This document shows positions 9,300-20,445 of a stretch of 64,000 bases of DNA, piece after piece. Under the pieces are notes generated by a model. The model did no database searches, was not told the DNA's origin, and was given only the letters and a program-made list of their open reading frames with translations. The position numbers were made by a program, and so were the translations under genes. Every line of letters starts with the position of its first letter. The first letter of the stretch is position 1. The stretch is from Tannerella sp. Lineage in GTDB: Bacteria > Bacteroidota > Bacteroidia > Bacteroidales > Tannerellaceae. The stretch is from NCBI GenBank assembly GCA_031276175.1, contig JAISNP010000075.1:1-64000 (forward strand), read 5' to 3'.

Positions 9300-11597
9300 A
9301 TGGTACATTTACCTCCTATTATTCACGATCTTGCGCTTATATTGATTACGGCGGGGGGCGTGACTATTTTGTTTAAGTGGCTGAAGCAGCCTGTGGTGTT
9401 GGGATATATCGTGGCGGGGTTTCTGGCGGGGCCGAATTTTGTGTTTATTCCGTCGGTGACCGATGCGGTGAATATCAGTATATGGGCGGAGATCGGGGTG
9501 ATCTTTCTGCTGTTTGCGCTTGGGTTGGAGTTCAGTTTCAAGAAGTTGATAAGCGTGGGCGGGACGGCGTCGGTGGCGTCGGTGTTTGCGCTGGGGTCGA
9601 TGATTGCGATCGGATATATTGCGGGTCAGATGCTGGGCTGGTCGGATATGGACAGCGTGTTTCTGGGGTGCATGATTTCGATGTCGTCGACTACGATAAT
9701 TATAAAGACGTTGACGGATACCGGTCTGCAGAAGCAGAAGTTTGCGGGCATCGTGTTTGCCATGCTGATTGTGGAGGATCTGGCTGCGATTGTGATGATG
9801 GTGTTGCTGTCGACGTTTTCGGTGAGTCGGCAGTTTGAGGGCGTGGAGCTGGTGAAAAACGTGGTGGCGCTGGCGTTTTTTCTTCTGATCTGGTTTATCG
9901 TGGGGATATATCTGCTGCCTACGTTGCTGAAGCGTTTCCAGCAGTATTTGAATAATGAGACGCTGCTTGTGGTGGTGATCGGTTTGTGTCTGGGTATGGT
10001 GCTGTTTGCTTCGTCGGCGGGATTTTCGTCGGCGCTCGGTGCGTTTGTGATGGGGTCCATACTTGCGGAGACGGTGGAGATGAAGCGAATAGAGCATCTT
10101 GTGGAGCCGTTGAAAAACCTGTTCGGCGCCGTCTTTTTCGTGTCGGTGGGGATGATGATAGATCCGGGGATAATTGTGTCGCATATTGTGCCGATATTGA
10201 TAATAAGCGGGATAGTGATACTGGGCAGGATATTTTTTGCTACGCTCGGCGTGTCGGTGTCGGGACAGAGTTTGAAGGTGGCCGTACAGTCGGGGTTTTG
10301 TCTTGCGCAGATAGGGGAGTTCTCGTTCATTATAGCGACGTTGGGTGTGACGTTGGGGGTGATCGACGATTTTCTGTATCCGATCATAGTGGCAGTGTCG
10401 ACGCTGACGACGTTCGGCACGCCGTATTTCATACGTATATCGACGCCGGTGTATGCGATGCTTGAGCGTCATGTGCCTGCGCGCTGGGAGCGTTTGCTGA
10501 AGGGTTATTCGTCGGCAGGTTATGCGACGACGGTGAACCGCCGTTCGGACTGGAATACGCTGCTGAAGAAGGTGTCGCGGATAGTGGCGATATATCTGCT
10601 GATCAGTTTGTCGGTCATATTTGCATCCGACAGGTTTTTCCGGCCGTGGGTGCTGTCGGAAATTCCTTCGCTGTGGGGACGGCTGATCGTGGCGTCGGCG
10701 ACGATACTGACGTTGGCTCCGTTTCTGCGCGCGATGGTGGTGCGCAAAAGCAAGTCGCGAGAGTTCAGGAAGCTATGGTCGGACAACCGGCTTAACCGGA
10801 CGGGGCTTCTGATGCTGATAGCCGCGCGCGTGCTTATATGCCTTGTGCTGGTGCTGATGGTGCTTGTGCCGCTGTTTCCGAACGCTACGGCGGTGCTGTG
10901 CGTCATATCCATGCTGATTGTGGCGGGCATCATCTGGTCTCAGGGCGTGAAGAAACAGTCGCGGCGGATAGAGCGCGTGTTTTTCGAGAACCTGAACCGT
11001 AAGGAACTCATGGAAGAGCGGATGACGGCGGTGCGGAAAAAGACGGTGCGCGACCTGCTGGATAAGGATATTCATGTGGAGGAAGTCATCGTGTCGCAGA
11101 CGTCGCCCAGCGTGGGTAAGACGCTGCGCGAGCTTAACTTCAAGCAGTTGGCGGGGGTGAACGTCGTATCCGTAATCCGCGGCCCGGTGAAGATAAATAT
11201 CCCCGACGGCAACGTGCGTCTGTATCCTTTCGACAAACTGATAGTGGTCGGATCGGACGACGAGATACAAAAGTGCCTGAGCCGTGTGGCGCAATATCAG
11301 CAGCAGCAGGAAACGGAGGACGAGGCGGTGCATCACGTCGTGCTGTCGAACTACGTCGTCGAGTCCGGTTCGCCGCTGGCCGGCAAGACCATCCGCGAGC
11401 TTAATACGCGGGAGCGCACGGAGTGTATGATAATCGGTATAGATCGCAACGGACATTCGATAACTCACTTCACGGCCGATCTGCGTCTTGAGAAAGACGA
11501 TGTGCTCTGGCTCGCCGGCGAAAAAGACGACGTGGATGCCTTCGGCGATAAATATGCGGAAGAAGCGGCTACGTCGGCGTTGGCGTCGGATGCGTAG
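9300..11597 (+). CDS. CPA2-family monovalent cation:proton antiporter with C-terminal TrkA-C domains
   Basis: Start at MVHLPPIIHDLALILITAGGVTILFKWLKQPVVLGYIVAGFLAGPNF; GLEFSFKKL; two TrkA-C-like regions. Confidence 0.88.
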   Translation: MVHLPPIIHDLALILITAGGVTILFKWLKQPVVLGYIVAGFLAGPNFVFIPSVTDAVNISIWAEIGVIFLLFALGLEFSFKKLISVGGTASVASVFALGSMIAIGYIAGQMLGWSDMDSVFLGCMISMSSTTIIIKTLTDTGLQKQKFAGIVFAMLIVEDLAAIVMMVLLSTFSVSRQFEGVELVKNVVALAFFLLIWFIVGIYLLPTLLKRFQQYLNNETLLVVVIGLCLGMVLFASSAGFSSALGAFVMGSILAETVEMKRIEHLVEPLKNLFGAVFFVSVGMMIDPGIIVSHIVPILIISGIVILGRIFFATLGVSVSGQSLKVAVQSGFCLAQIGEFSFIIATLGVTLGVIDDFLYPIIVAVSTLTTFGTPYFIRISTPVYAMLERHVPARWERLLKGYSSAGYATTVNRRSDWNTLLKKVSRIVAIYLLISLSVIFASDRFFRPWVLSEIPSLWGRLIVASATILTLAPFLRAMVVRKSKSREFRKLWSDNRLNRTGLLMLIAARVLICLVLVLMVLVPLFPNATAVLCVISMLIVAGIIWSQGVKKQSRRIERVFFENLNRKELMEERMTAVRKKTVRDLLDKDIHVEEVIVSQTSPSVGKTLRELNFKQLAGVNVVSVIRGPVKINIPDGNVRLYPFDKLIVVGSDDEIQKCLSRVAQYQQQQETEDEAVHHVVLSNYVVESGSPLAGKTIRELNTRERTECMIIGIDRNGHSITHFTADLRLEKDDVLWLAGEKDDVDAFGDKYAEEAATSALASDA

Positions 11598-11653
11598 CGC
11601 AGGGTTCGGGCGGATAGCCGTCCGGCGATGGTCAGGCCGCCGTTCCGGCGCCT

Positions 11654-12127
11654 TTAAAAGCGCCGGTCGAGGGCTGCGGCCAGTTCGGCCATGGTGCGAT
11701 TGAACACCGGGTGGCGCAGTCGCGGGGCGATTTCGGCCAGAGGCCGCATCACGAATGTGCGGAGGTGCATACGCGGATGCGGCAAGGTGAGCTTGTCGGA
11801 GTAGATAATCATGTTGTCGTACAGCAGCATGTCGATGTCGACGATGCGGTCGGCGTATGCCGTTCCCTCGGATTTATGCGTCCGTCCGAGTTCGTTTTCA
11901 ATACCTTTCATCACCTCCAGCAGGGCAGCGGGCGTCAGGTTCGTATCCAGCCGGAGGGTTGCGTTAAGAAACAGGTTTGCCGATTCGAATCCCCACGGCT
12001 CGGTCTCGTGCAGACTTGAGATGACGGGAATCTCTCCGGCTCTTTCGGCAAGCCGCGCCATGGCCGCAATCAGGTGTTTGCGCCTGTTGCCGATGTTGGA
12101 GCCGATGCTGAGGTATACGATGTGCAT
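11654..12127 (-). CDS. folK: 2-amino-4-hydroxy-6-hydroxymethyldihydropteridine diphosphokinase
   Basis: 157 aa; YLSIGSNIGNR...ETEPWGFESANLFLNATLRL...RIVDIDMLLYD...LPHPRMHLRTFVMRPLAEI. Confidence 0.93.
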   Translation of the reverse strand: MHIVYLSIGSNIGNRRKHLIAAMARLAERAGEIPVISSLHETEPWGFESANLFLNATLRLDTNLTPAALLEVMKGIENELGRTHKSEGTAYADRIVDIDMLLYDNMIIYSDKLTLPHPRMHLRTFVMRPLAEIAPRLRHPVFNRTMAELAAALDRRF

Positions 12128-12130
12128 AAT

Positions 12131-13183
12131 TTAAAGAATCAGCATGGCGTCGCCGTAGGCGCAAAACCTGTAATTTTCTTGAATGGCAACCTGATAAGCC
12201 TTCATGAGCAAGTCGTAGCCGCAAAACGAAGCCGCCATCATCAGCAGGGTGGAGAGTGGGGGGTGGAAGTTGGTGATCATGGCGTTTGCGACGCTGAATT
12301 CGTAGGGAAGGAAGATGAATTTGTTCGTCCACCCGTCGTATTCCTTCAGGTGCTTGTCGGTGCTGACCGCGGTTTCGATAGCCCGCATGACGGAGGTGCC
12401 GACGGCGCAAACCCGTCGTCCGGAGTCGATAGCTTTGTTGACGGCCGTAACTACGTCGAGGTTGATGAGAATCTGTTCGGAATCGATTTTGTGTTTGGAC
12501 AGATCCTCCACGTCTATTTCGCGGTAGTTTCCAAGTCCGGAGTGAACGGTGAGGAAGACGAATTTGCTGTCTTTGATTTCCAGCCTCCTCATCAGTTCCC
12601 GGCTGAAATGCAGGCCGGCGGCGGGGGCTACTACGGCGCCCTCTTCGGTGGCGTAGATCGTCTGGTAGCGTTCGGCGTCTTCCGGTTCGACGGGGCGTTC
12701 GATGTATCTGGGCAGGGGCGTTTCTCCGAGCGCGTACAAATCTTCTTTAAACTTGTCGTGCGTACCGTCGTAGAGGAAGCGGAGGGTTCGTCCGCGCGAG
12801 GTAGTATTGTCGATTACTTCGGCAACCATCGACTCGTCTTTGCCGAAATACAGTTTGTTGCCGATACGGATTTTGCGCGCAGGGTCGACAAGTACGTCCC
12901 ACAGGCGCAGGCTCGGATTCAGTTCGCGGAGGAGGAAGACTTCGATTTTGGCTCCCGTCTTTTCCTTGTTGCCGCACAGCCTTGCGGGGAAAACCTTTGT
13001 GTTGTTCATCACAAACACGTCGCCTTTTCCGAAAAACTGGATTAAATCTTTGAAAATACGGTGCTCTATCTTCCCCGTATTCCGGTGCACGACCATCAAT
13101 CGCGATTCGTCGCGATTCGTTGCCGGATGCAAGGCGATCAATTCCGGCGGCAGGTTAAATTTGAATTTGGATAATTTCATCAT
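12131..13183 (-). CDS. queA: S-adenosylmethionine:tRNA ribosyltransferase-isomerase
   Basis: 350 aa; ...[14 protein letters not shown]...PLPRYIERP...[14 protein letters not shown]. Confidence 0.93.
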   Translation of the reverse strand: MMKLSKFKFNLPPELIALHPATNRDESRLMVVHRNTGKIEHRIFKDLIQFFGKGDVFVMNNTKVFPARLCGNKEKTGAKIEVFLLRELNPSLRLWDVLVDPARKIRIGNKLYFGKDESMVAEVIDNTTSRGRTLRFLYDGTHDKFKEDLYALGETPLPRYIERPVEPEDAERYQTIYATEEGAVVAPAAGLHFSRELMRRLEIKDSKFVFLTVHSGLGNYREIDVEDLSKHKIDSEQILINLDVVTAVNKAIDSGRRVCAVGTSVMRAIETAVSTDKHLKEYDGWTNKFIFLPYEFSVANAMITNFHPPLSTLLMMAASFCGYDLLMKAYQVAIQENYRFCAYGDAMLIL

Positions 13184-13193
13184 GTATCATTTT

Positions 13194-13889
13194 TTATTGT
13201 ATTCTGTCTAAAAAACCATCAATCTGTTCGGGCGAGATGCACTTGTCGATCGTCACATCGCCGATGCGTGTACGCTCCAGAGCAATCAGGTGCGCTCCCG
13301 ACGCGAGGGAGGCGCCGATGTCGCGCGCCAGGGCGCGGATATACGTTCCTTTGCTGCATACAACCCTGATCTTTATCACCGGCAGTTCGTATTCCAGCAG
13401 TTCGATTTCGTCGATCACAAGGGTTTTCTCCTTCAGCGTCGCTTCTTCTCCTCTGCGTGCAAGCGTGTAGGCGCGTTGGCCGTCTATCTTACATGCGGAA
13501 TAGACGGGAGGTATCTGGCGGATCTCACCGACAAACGAAGACAGCGTTTCCTTTACCTTGTCGATTGTAATATGTGCGATCGGATATGTATGATCCACTT
13601 CCTTCTCCGAATCGAACGAAGGGGTCGTTTCGCCGAGTTTCAGCGTGGCGACATATTCTTTCGTCTGATGCTGGAACTCCTCCATGCGTTTTGTGGCCTT
13701 GCCCGTGCAGACAATCATCACCCCCGTCGCCTTGGGATCGAGCGTGCCGGCATGACCGACTTTTATTTTCTTGACATTCAGCTTGCGCGTAAGTTTATAT
13801 CTGAAAGCGTTGACGATGTCGAAAGAAGTCCAGTCGATCGGCTTATTAAAATACAGTATCTCTCCGCCGATAAAATCCATCACTGCCAC
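13194..13889 (-). CDS. truB: tRNA pseudouridine(55) synthase
   Basis: 231 aa; NKPIDWTSFDIVN...KVGHAGTLDPKATGVMIVCTGKATK. Confidence 0.95.
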   Translation of the reverse strand: MAVMDFIGGEILYFNKPIDWTSFDIVNAFRYKLTRKLNVKKIKVGHAGTLDPKATGVMIVCTGKATKRMEEFQHQTKEYVATLKLGETTPSFDSEKEVDHTYPIAHITIDKVKETLSSFVGEIRQIPPVYSACKIDGQRAYTLARRGEEATLKEKTLVIDEIELLEYELPVIKIRVVCSKGTYIRALARDIGASLASGAHLIALERTRIGDVTIDKCISPEQIDGFLDRIQ

Positions 13890-13897
13890 ATTGACGT

Positions 13898-14695
13898 TTA
13901 TTTCAAAAACCCGTATATGACTGCAAACAGACCTGCTGCGATGCAGTAGTATGCGAAGTAAATCAGTTTGCCTTTACTCACAAGCCGTATCATCCACCGG
14001 CAGGCGATTATCCCCGAAACGAAAGCCGATAAAAAGCCGGTCGTAAGCGCAAGCGTCGGGATGCCGGACGCCCCGGCCGAGAAATCGCCTTTCAGCAGGT
14101 CGAGCGTAGCTTCTCCCAGGACGGGAATAATTACCATCAGGAAAGAAAATTTCGCTACGTTTTCTTTCCTGTTTCCCAGCATAAGCCCCGTAGCGATGGT
14201 CGTTCCCGATCGCGAAAGTCCCGGCATTACGGCACATGCCTGCGCCACGCCGATGATGCACGCATCGCCGAACGTAATCGTTTCCTTGCGTCGCTCCTTT
14301 GCATAACCTGAAAAAAACAGCAGTGCGGCAGTGAGCATCAGCATCACGCCGACCGGCAACAATCCGCTGCCGAAAGCCGCTGCTGCGTAATCTTTGAAAA
14401 AGACGCCCACAATCCCCACCGGAATCATAGACAGCATGATTTTGCATATCATCTGCGTGTCTTCGTTCCAGCGAAACGAAAAAAGTCCTCTGAAAAGGAT
14501 GGCTACTTCTTTCCGCAACACGCAGACGGTGCTCAAAACCGTCGCCGCGTGTACGACTATGGCAAATGTCAGATTCTCGCCGCCGTTCAGGCCGAACAGC
14601 GTGCCCGCAATGGTCAGATGGCCGCTGCTGCTAACCGGCAGAAACTCGGTAAAGCCCTGTATAATCCCTAAGATAAGCGCTTCGATTTGGTTCAT
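13898..14695 (-). CDS. uppP: Undecaprenyl-diphosphatase
   Basis: 265 aa; [36 protein letters not shown]. Confidence 0.95.
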   Translation of the reverse strand: MNQIEALILGIIQGFTEFLPVSSSGHLTIAGTLFGLNGGENLTFAIVVHAATVLSTVCVLRKEVAILFRGLFSFRWNEDTQMICKIMLSMIPVGIVGVFFKDYAAAAFGSGLLPVGVMLMLTAALLFFSGYAKERRKETITFGDACIIGVAQACAVMPGLSRSGTTIATGLMLGNRKENVAKFSFLMVIIPVLGEATLDLLKGDFSAGASGIPTLALTTGFLSAFVSGIIACRWMIRLVSKGKLIYFAYYCIAAGLFAVIYGFLK

Positions 14696-14946
14696 TCCTT
14701 GGCGTCGTCGTTTTGAGTGTGGTTTTTCCCGCCTTTCAGAATGCCGAAAACCATCAGCAGGAAGCCTGCCATCGTTACAATCGGCGCTACGACAATGCGC
14801 TGATTGCTGAATATTTGCGGATTGAATGATACTCCGTCGTGCGACTTGCCGCCGCTCATCAGTACAAAACCGACGATTATCAATACGATTGAAATCCCAA
14901 TCCAGATATAGTTACTCTTTCCGAAAGCAAAATCTCTGTCCGTCAT
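14692..14946 (-). CDS. DUF3098-type small membrane protein
   Basis: 84 aa; [26 protein letters not shown]; between uppP and ftsX. Confidence 0.8.
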   Translation of the reverse strand: MTDRDFAFGKSNYIWIGISIVLIIVGFVLMSGGKSHDGVSFNPQIFSNQRIVVAPIVTMAGFLLMVFGILKGGKNHTQNDDAKE

Positions 14947-14974
14947 AATTTTTATTCTTAATAATTTGTTATTC

Positions 14975-15853
14975 CTATATATAATACAATTTCCCTCTTT
15001 CCATCCGCAGATACTTGTTTACGGCAAGATATGCGGCAATCAGCGAAATCAGCATCCCGGCGACAAGCAGTACGGCAAAGACCGCAACAATCTCGTGCCA
15101 GCTAAGTATCCGACCCAAATCGGACTGATTTGTATTCACGTAATAAAACGCCGCGGTAAGCATTAATATTGCCAGCACGGAAGCAAACAAACCGTTAATA
15201 ATACTGTATCTGATAAATGGTTTCCTGATAAATCCGGGAGTAGCTCCAACCAGTCGCATAGTGTAAATCAGGAAGCGCCTCGAATATATCAACAGGCGAA
15301 CCGTATTGCTGATAAGTGCAAACGAGACGAGAACCAGAATGATAATTAATTCGGTCAGGACAATCGCAATCTGCGGCATATTGTGGTTAACTATGTCCAT
15401 CATGTCTTTCTGATAAATCAGATTGGCGACGTTGCTCGATTCCGTAAGTTTTTTCTCCACAATCTTCAGGCTGTCCGTATGCGTATATTCCGATTTCAGC
15501 GTCACTTCGATGGAAGCAAGGAACGGATTGAAGCCAAGGAAATTCTGCGGGTCTTCGCCCAATTCCTTCGCCATTTCTCTTGCGGCTTCCGCCTTGGAAA
15601 TGTATTTGGCCGTCTTAATAAATGCAAGCGCATTAAGGTCGCGCTGCATTTGCTTGATTTCCGATTCTTTAAGATCGTCTTTCAGCACGATGGAAAGCGA
15701 AAGATTTTCTTTCATGTAAACGGACAGGTCATGACTTATCAAACCTACAATGAAAAACACGCCCATCAGAAACAGCACAAGAGAGATGCTTATAATTGTG
15801 ATTAAGTTGGAATTGAAAAAAGAAACGGGAGATATGCCCTTATTTTTTGCCAT
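14975..15853 (-). CDS. ftsX: Cell division protein FtsX-like permease
   Basis: 292 aa; four-TM FtsX layout and conserved neighbourhood. Confidence 0.88.
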   Translation of the reverse strand: MAKNKGISPVSFFNSNLITIISISLVLFLMGVFFIVGLISHDLSVYMKENLSLSIVLKDDLKESEIKQMQRDLNALAFIKTAKYISKAEAAREMAKELGEDPQNFLGFNPFLASIEVTLKSEYTHTDSLKIVEKKLTESSNVANLIYQKDMMDIVNHNMPQIAIVLTELIIILVLVSFALISNTVRLLIYSRRFLIYTMRLVGATPGFIRKPFIRYSIINGLFASVLAILMLTAAFYYVNTNQSDLGRILSWHEIVAVFAVLLVAGMLISLIAAYLAVNKYLRMERGKLYYI

Positions 15854-15977
15854 TATTAGTCCTGATATATATCCTTTTACCGGAAAGATAATTCCCTTCC
15901 CGAATTTCGTTGCAAAATAATAGATTTATTGTGGATTTATCTACATCCGATTGCGTTTATTACATAATTTTATGGCT

Positions 15978-17315
15978 TTATTGCACATCATGGCGTTCCG
16001 TCACCGGCGTTCCGAACAGCGTAGCCGACGTGGCATGTGTGATTTTTACATTCACATACCGACCGATGCGATAGTTTAGTCTGTCGAAAATCACTACCTT
16101 ATTTTGTTCCGTCCGTCCGAACAACTGCTCGCGCGAGCGTTTGGAAAAGCCCTCTGTCAGTACTTCAAACGTCTTGCCGATGTCGCGGCGGTTACCGGCT
16201 TCCGACAGTTCGTTTTGCAAGCGAATCAATCCTTGCAGTCTTCTGATTTTTTCTTCTTCCGGTACGTTGTCTTTCAGATGTCTGGCCGCATAAGTGCCCG
16301 GGCGTTCGGAATATTTGAACAGGAAAGCCGAGTCGTAGCCGACTTCGCGCATCAGCGAAAGAGTCGCTTCGTAGTCTTCTTCGCTCTCGGAATGATAGCC
16401 GCAGAAAAGGTCTGTCGATATGGCGCAGTCGGGCATAATTCTCCGGATGGCGGCAATGCGCTCCAGATACCATTCGCGCGTGTATTTGCGGTTCATCACC
16501 TCCAGCATCCGCGTACTGCCCGACTGTGCAGGCAGATGGATATGTTTGCAGATATTTTTGTATGCCTTCATGACGTGGAGCGTTTCGTCGCTCATGTCTT
16601 TTGGGTGCGACGTCGTGAAACGGATGCGCATTCCGGGGGCTTCCTCTGCAACACGCGCCAGCAAACGGGGAAAGTTGTACGTATCGCTGTCTTTTTCAAA
16701 AAAATACGAATTGACATTCTGCCCAAGCAGCGTGATTTCGCGATACCCGTGCGTTTGCATGTCGCGCACTTCGTTCAGGATGCTTTCCACGTCGCGACTG
16801 CGCTCCCGGCCGCGGGTGTAGGGTACGATGCAGTATGTGCAGAAATTGTTGCATCCGCGCATGATGGAGATGAATCCGGAGATGCGTATACCGCTAAATT
16901 TAAATGGGATCACGTCCTTATATGTTTCCTGCGTCGACAGCGTTACATTGATAGCCTTTTCGCCTCGCTCGACCGCGCCTACCAGATTAGGCAGGTCCAT
17001 ATACGAATCAGGCCCGGCCACGAGATCAACGCCGTGCTCATTGAGCAACTGCTCCTTTACGCGCTCTGCCATACATCCCAGTACGCCTATAATCAGTGAT
17101 TTGTTTTTTTTACGGAAAGATTGGAAATATTGCAGCCGACCGACGACGCGCTGCTCGGCATTGTCGCGTACCGAACAAGTGTTTACAAAAACGGCGTCCG
17201 CCTCTTCGAGATTTTCCGTTACGACATACCCGTCGGTCTGCATAATGGAGGCAACCACCTCGCTGTCCGATACATTCATCTGGCAGCCATATGTTTCGAT
17301 ATATAATTTACGCAT
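15978..17315 (-). CDS. miaB: tRNA-2-methylthio-N6-dimethylallyladenosine synthase
   Basis: 445 aa; YIETYGCQMNVSDSE; IMRGCNNFCTYCIVPYTRGRERSR. Confidence 0.95.
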   Translation of the reverse strand: MRKLYIETYGCQMNVSDSEVVASIMQTDGYVVTENLEEADAVFVNTCSVRDNAEQRVVGRLQYFQSFRKKNKSLIIGVLGCMAERVKEQLLNEHGVDLVAGPDSYMDLPNLVGAVERGEKAINVTLSTQETYKDVIPFKFSGIRISGFISIMRGCNNFCTYCIVPYTRGRERSRDVESILNEVRDMQTHGYREITLLGQNVNSYFFEKDSDTYNFPRLLARVAEEAPGMRIRFTTSHPKDMSDETLHVMKAYKNICKHIHLPAQSGSTRMLEVMNRKYTREWYLERIAAIRRIMPDCAISTDLFCGYHSESEEDYEATLSLMREVGYDSAFLFKYSERPGTYAARHLKDNVPEEEKIRRLQGLIRLQNELSEAGNRRDIGKTFEVLTEGFSKRSREQLFGRTEQNKVVIFDRLNYRIGRYVNVKITHATSATLFGTPVTERHDVQ

Positions 17316-17418
17316 CAGCTATTTCATTCCTTTTGTACGCTTTCTATTTATTTCTTCCACATAATTGTCCGTTTAAAAAGAAATGCCTACTTTTGAATTG
17401 CAAAAGTAATTAAATCTT

Positions 17419-17814
17419 ATGGACAATTTCGAGGACTGGTTGTATTATATTATTTTTTTAGTGATAGGTATTGTTTCGTATGTCGGCTCGGCAAAGAAGA
17501 AAAATCGGGACGAGACGGTTGCCCCGCCACCTCCGCCGGCATATCCGGAATATGAAGAACAGGCACCTTCTCCCGTTCCGATACCGCCGGGAGAAAGGAG
17601 AACGTCGTTGCCCCCCGTTCCCGAACGTGTAAAACGGGCAGGCGGATACGTTTCTCTGTTTCAGGACGAAGGCCGGCGTGTGTCGGACAATACCGCATCT
17701 CTTCTCTCGGAAGAAACTTATGAAAAATCAATTGCGGACAAAATGGAACTGAACAGTGCGGACGCTTTCCGCAAAGCCGTGATTTATGCGGAAATACTAA
17801 ACAGGAAATATTAG
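17419..17814 (+). CDS. Hypothetical Pro-rich membrane-anchored protein
   Basis: 131 aa ORF preceded by TACTTTTG (17388-17395). Confidence 0.6.
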   Translation: MDNFEDWLYYIIFLVIGIVSYVGSAKKKNRDETVAPPPPPAYPEYEEQAPSPVPIPPGERRTSLPPVPERVKRAGGYVSLFQDEGRRVSDNTASLLSEETYEKSIADKMELNSADAFRKAVIYAEILNRKY

Positions 17815-17937
17815 GATAGCGACCGGTTAATAATAGGGTTTACGGCTATCCCGAATTAACGTGAGTGCGATACTTTTACCTCTAAATGATTACTAACCGG
17901 CAGTATTGTCGCCGGGCGTACATGCCTGTTCGCGTAA

Positions 17938-18021
17938 TATTCGCCTGAATTTGCGCCGTATTCTCATGAATTTTTATCATATTCACGTGAATTTACGCCG
18001 TATTCGTATGAATTTTCGGCA
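17938..18021. repeat. Array B: four 21-bp units TATTCnnnTGAATTTnnnnnn with palindromic ATTCnnnnGAAT core
   Basis: Units at 17938, 17959, 17980, 18001; unit 3 core ATTCACGTGAAT is a perfect palindrome. Confidence 0.85.
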
Positions 18022-18041
18022 ATAGCGGACGCCTTTCGTCG

Positions 18042-20369
18042 CTATCGCTTTGTCAGGGAATACGGTTTTTCATCGTCGGAGAACGTCTGTTTTCTGTTCG
18101 GCGTCGAAGACATTTCAAAGATCAGTTCCGCCCCGTCCCGGAGGTCGTCGAAGGTGATGAAGGCCTTGTGCCAGGGTTTTCCGTTCAGTTTGACGGACTT
18201 CACGTAACACATCTTGTCGCTCACCTTGTCTGCCTTGATAACTATCGACCGGCCATTCTCCAGATTTACCTTGAGATAAGGGAAATAGGGCGCTCCCAGC
18301 ACAAATTGTCCGGAGCCGGGACAGACGGGATAGAAACCCATCGCCGAAAAGATGTACCATGCCGACATTTGTCCGCAATCGTCGTTTCCGCACAGTCCGT
18401 CGATGCCGTCGCGATACATCCGGTTCATGATTTCGCGTACCCGCGACTGCGTTTTCCACGGTTGCGACGTCCATGCATACAGATAGGCAATGTGGTGGCT
18501 CGGTTCGTTGCCGTGCACGTAGTTGCCCATGATTCCCTCTTTGGTCACATCTTCGGTTTCGGCAAAAAATTCGTCCGGCAAGTGCATCGTAAAAAGCGAA
18601 TCCAGCCGCCGAACGAACTGCGCTTCGCCGCCCATTTTCCGTATCAAGCCGTTCACGTCGTGCGGCACGTAGAACGAATAGTTCCACGCATTACCTTCGA
18701 TAAATCCCTGTCCGTGCGTACTTAGAAGATTGAAGTCCTTTTTCCAGCTTCCGTCGCTCAGGCGGGCGCCTACAAATTGCAGGGACGGATGGAAGACGTT
18801 TTGATAATTCGCCGCCCGTTTCCGGTACGTTTCGGCTGTTCCGGAATGTCCGGCCGACAGGGCGGTACGGTAAATCGTCCAATCGTCGTAGGCATACTCC
18901 AGCGTCATGGACGCGCCGTCGCTCTTGATGTCCACCGGCACGTAGCCCCGCCGCATGTACTCGTCCAGTCCGCCGTAGTAGGGCACGACGGACGTGCGCT
19001 GCATTGCCTCCAGCGCCTTTGCGCGGTCGACTGGAATCTCGCACACAATGGCGTCGGCCAGTACCGAAACGGAATGATAGCCTATCATGCACCAGTTCTC
19101 GTTGCCGTTGTGCGACCAGACGGGCAACATTCCGTGTACGCTCTGCTCATAGTGCGCCAGCATTGACTCGACGATGTCTTTGCTTCGCTCGCGATTAATC
19201 AGGTTGAAAAGCGGATGCAGCGCCCGGTAGGTGTCCCACACGGAAAAGACGGTATAGTTGGTAAATCCGTCGGCTTGATGGATGTTGTGGTCTATACCGC
19301 GATACTGTCCGTCCACGTCCATATAAAGCGAGGGGTTGATTAATGTATGGCAGAGCGAGGTGTAGAACATCGTTTTCTTCTCGTCGGGCACGCCGCCGAT
19401 GTCGATGCGTGCCATTTCGCGCTCCCACTTTTGCAGGGCTTCGGCACGGATACGGTCGAACGACTTGCCGGCAGTTTCGGCCTTCAGGTTGCGCAGGGTG
19501 CCGGCCGTGCTGACGGCAGAAAGAGCGACCCGCACCTCAAGCACGGACGATGCCGGACGATCAAATTCAAAGTAAGCTACAATCTTCCGCCCGCCGATTT
19601 CGGGAAAATCTTCCGCAGGGAATTTACGCCAGAAGCCGGCATATTTAGGCGTTTCCTTCTCTTCGTATCCGTAGTGCGTGACGGGAGACGAGAACGAGAT
19701 GGCGAAATACGTATAGTTCACCCGCGCCCAGCCGTTTGTAATGCGGTAGCCGGTGAGCAGCGTATCGTTTTCGACACGCAGATTGGCCCACAGCGTTTTG
19801 CCGTCGTAGTTGTAAATTCCGTGAATCAAGTCAAGCACAAGTTGCTGTTTCTCGCCTTCCGGATACGTGTACCGGTGTACGCCCACCCGTTCGGTAGCCG
19901 TCAGTTGTGCCTTGATGCGATAGTCGTCCAGCATGACTTCGTAGTAACCCGGTTGCGACGTTTCCGTGGCGTGCGAAAAGCGCGAGCGGTAGCCCGTTTC
20001 CGGTCGCTCCGCCGTCCCCGGATTCAGTTTCGGCCTTCCGGTGACCGGCATGAGCAGAATATCACCCAGATCGGAATGACCGGTGCCGCTGAAATGCGTA
20101 TGGCTGAATCCGACGATGGTCGGGTCGTCATACTGGTAGCCGGCACAATAGCGGTAAGCGTCTTTCTGATACGTCCCGTCTATGTTGTGCGGAATCGTGT
20201 CTGTGTCGGGACTCAACTGTACGGCCCCGTGAGGTACGCAGGCACCCGGAAACGTATGTCCCATACGTGTAGTGCCGATCATCGGATTCACGCAGGAAAC
20301 GTTGCCCTGTCCGCAGAGACGGGCGACGCTCAGCAGGGCTAATGAGAAAATAAATACTTTACGGTTCAT
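18042..20369 (-). CDS. GH92-family alpha-1,2-mannosidase
   Basis: Start MNRKVFIFSLALLSVARLCGQGN; VNPMIGTTRMGHTFPGACVPHGAVQLSPDT; GNDDCGQMSAWYIFSAMGFYPVCPGS. Confidence 0.93.
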   Translation of the reverse strand: MNRKVFIFSLALLSVARLCGQGNVSCVNPMIGTTRMGHTFPGACVPHGAVQLSPDTDTIPHNIDGTYQKDAYRYCAGYQYDDPTIVGFSHTHFSGTGHSDLGDILLMPVTGRPKLNPGTAERPETGYRSRFSHATETSQPGYYEVMLDDYRIKAQLTATERVGVHRYTYPEGEKQQLVLDLIHGIYNYDGKTLWANLRVENDTLLTGYRITNGWARVNYTYFAISFSSPVTHYGYEEKETPKYAGFWRKFPAEDFPEIGGRKIVAYFEFDRPASSVLEVRVALSAVSTAGTLRNLKAETAGKSFDRIRAEALQKWEREMARIDIGGVPDEKKTMFYTSLCHTLINPSLYMDVDGQYRGIDHNIHQADGFTNYTVFSVWDTYRALHPLFNLINRERSKDIVESMLAHYEQSVHGMLPVWSHNGNENWCMIGYHSVSVLADAIVCEIPVDRAKALEAMQRTSVVPYYGGLDEYMRRGYVPVDIKSDGASMTLEYAYDDWTIYRTALSAGHSGTAETYRKRAANYQNVFHPSLQFVGARLSDGSWKKDFNLLSTHGQGFIEGNAWNYSFYVPHDVNGLIRKMGGEAQFVRRLDSLFTMHLPDEFFAETEDVTKEGIMGNYVHGNEPSHHIAYLYAWTSQPWKTQSRVREIMNRMYRDGIDGLCGNDDCGQMSAWYIFSAMGFYPVCPGSGQFVLGAPYFPYLKVNLENGRSIVIKADKVSDKMCYVKSVKLNGKPWHKAFITFDDLRDGAELIFEMSSTPNRKQTFSDDEKPYSLTKR

Positions 20370-20445
20370 GAGTAGTTTTTTAGTGCAAATATAAGCATTT
20401 TCCGGTGTGCGCCGGATTGTGCGCCGGATGAACGGCAGGAGCGCG

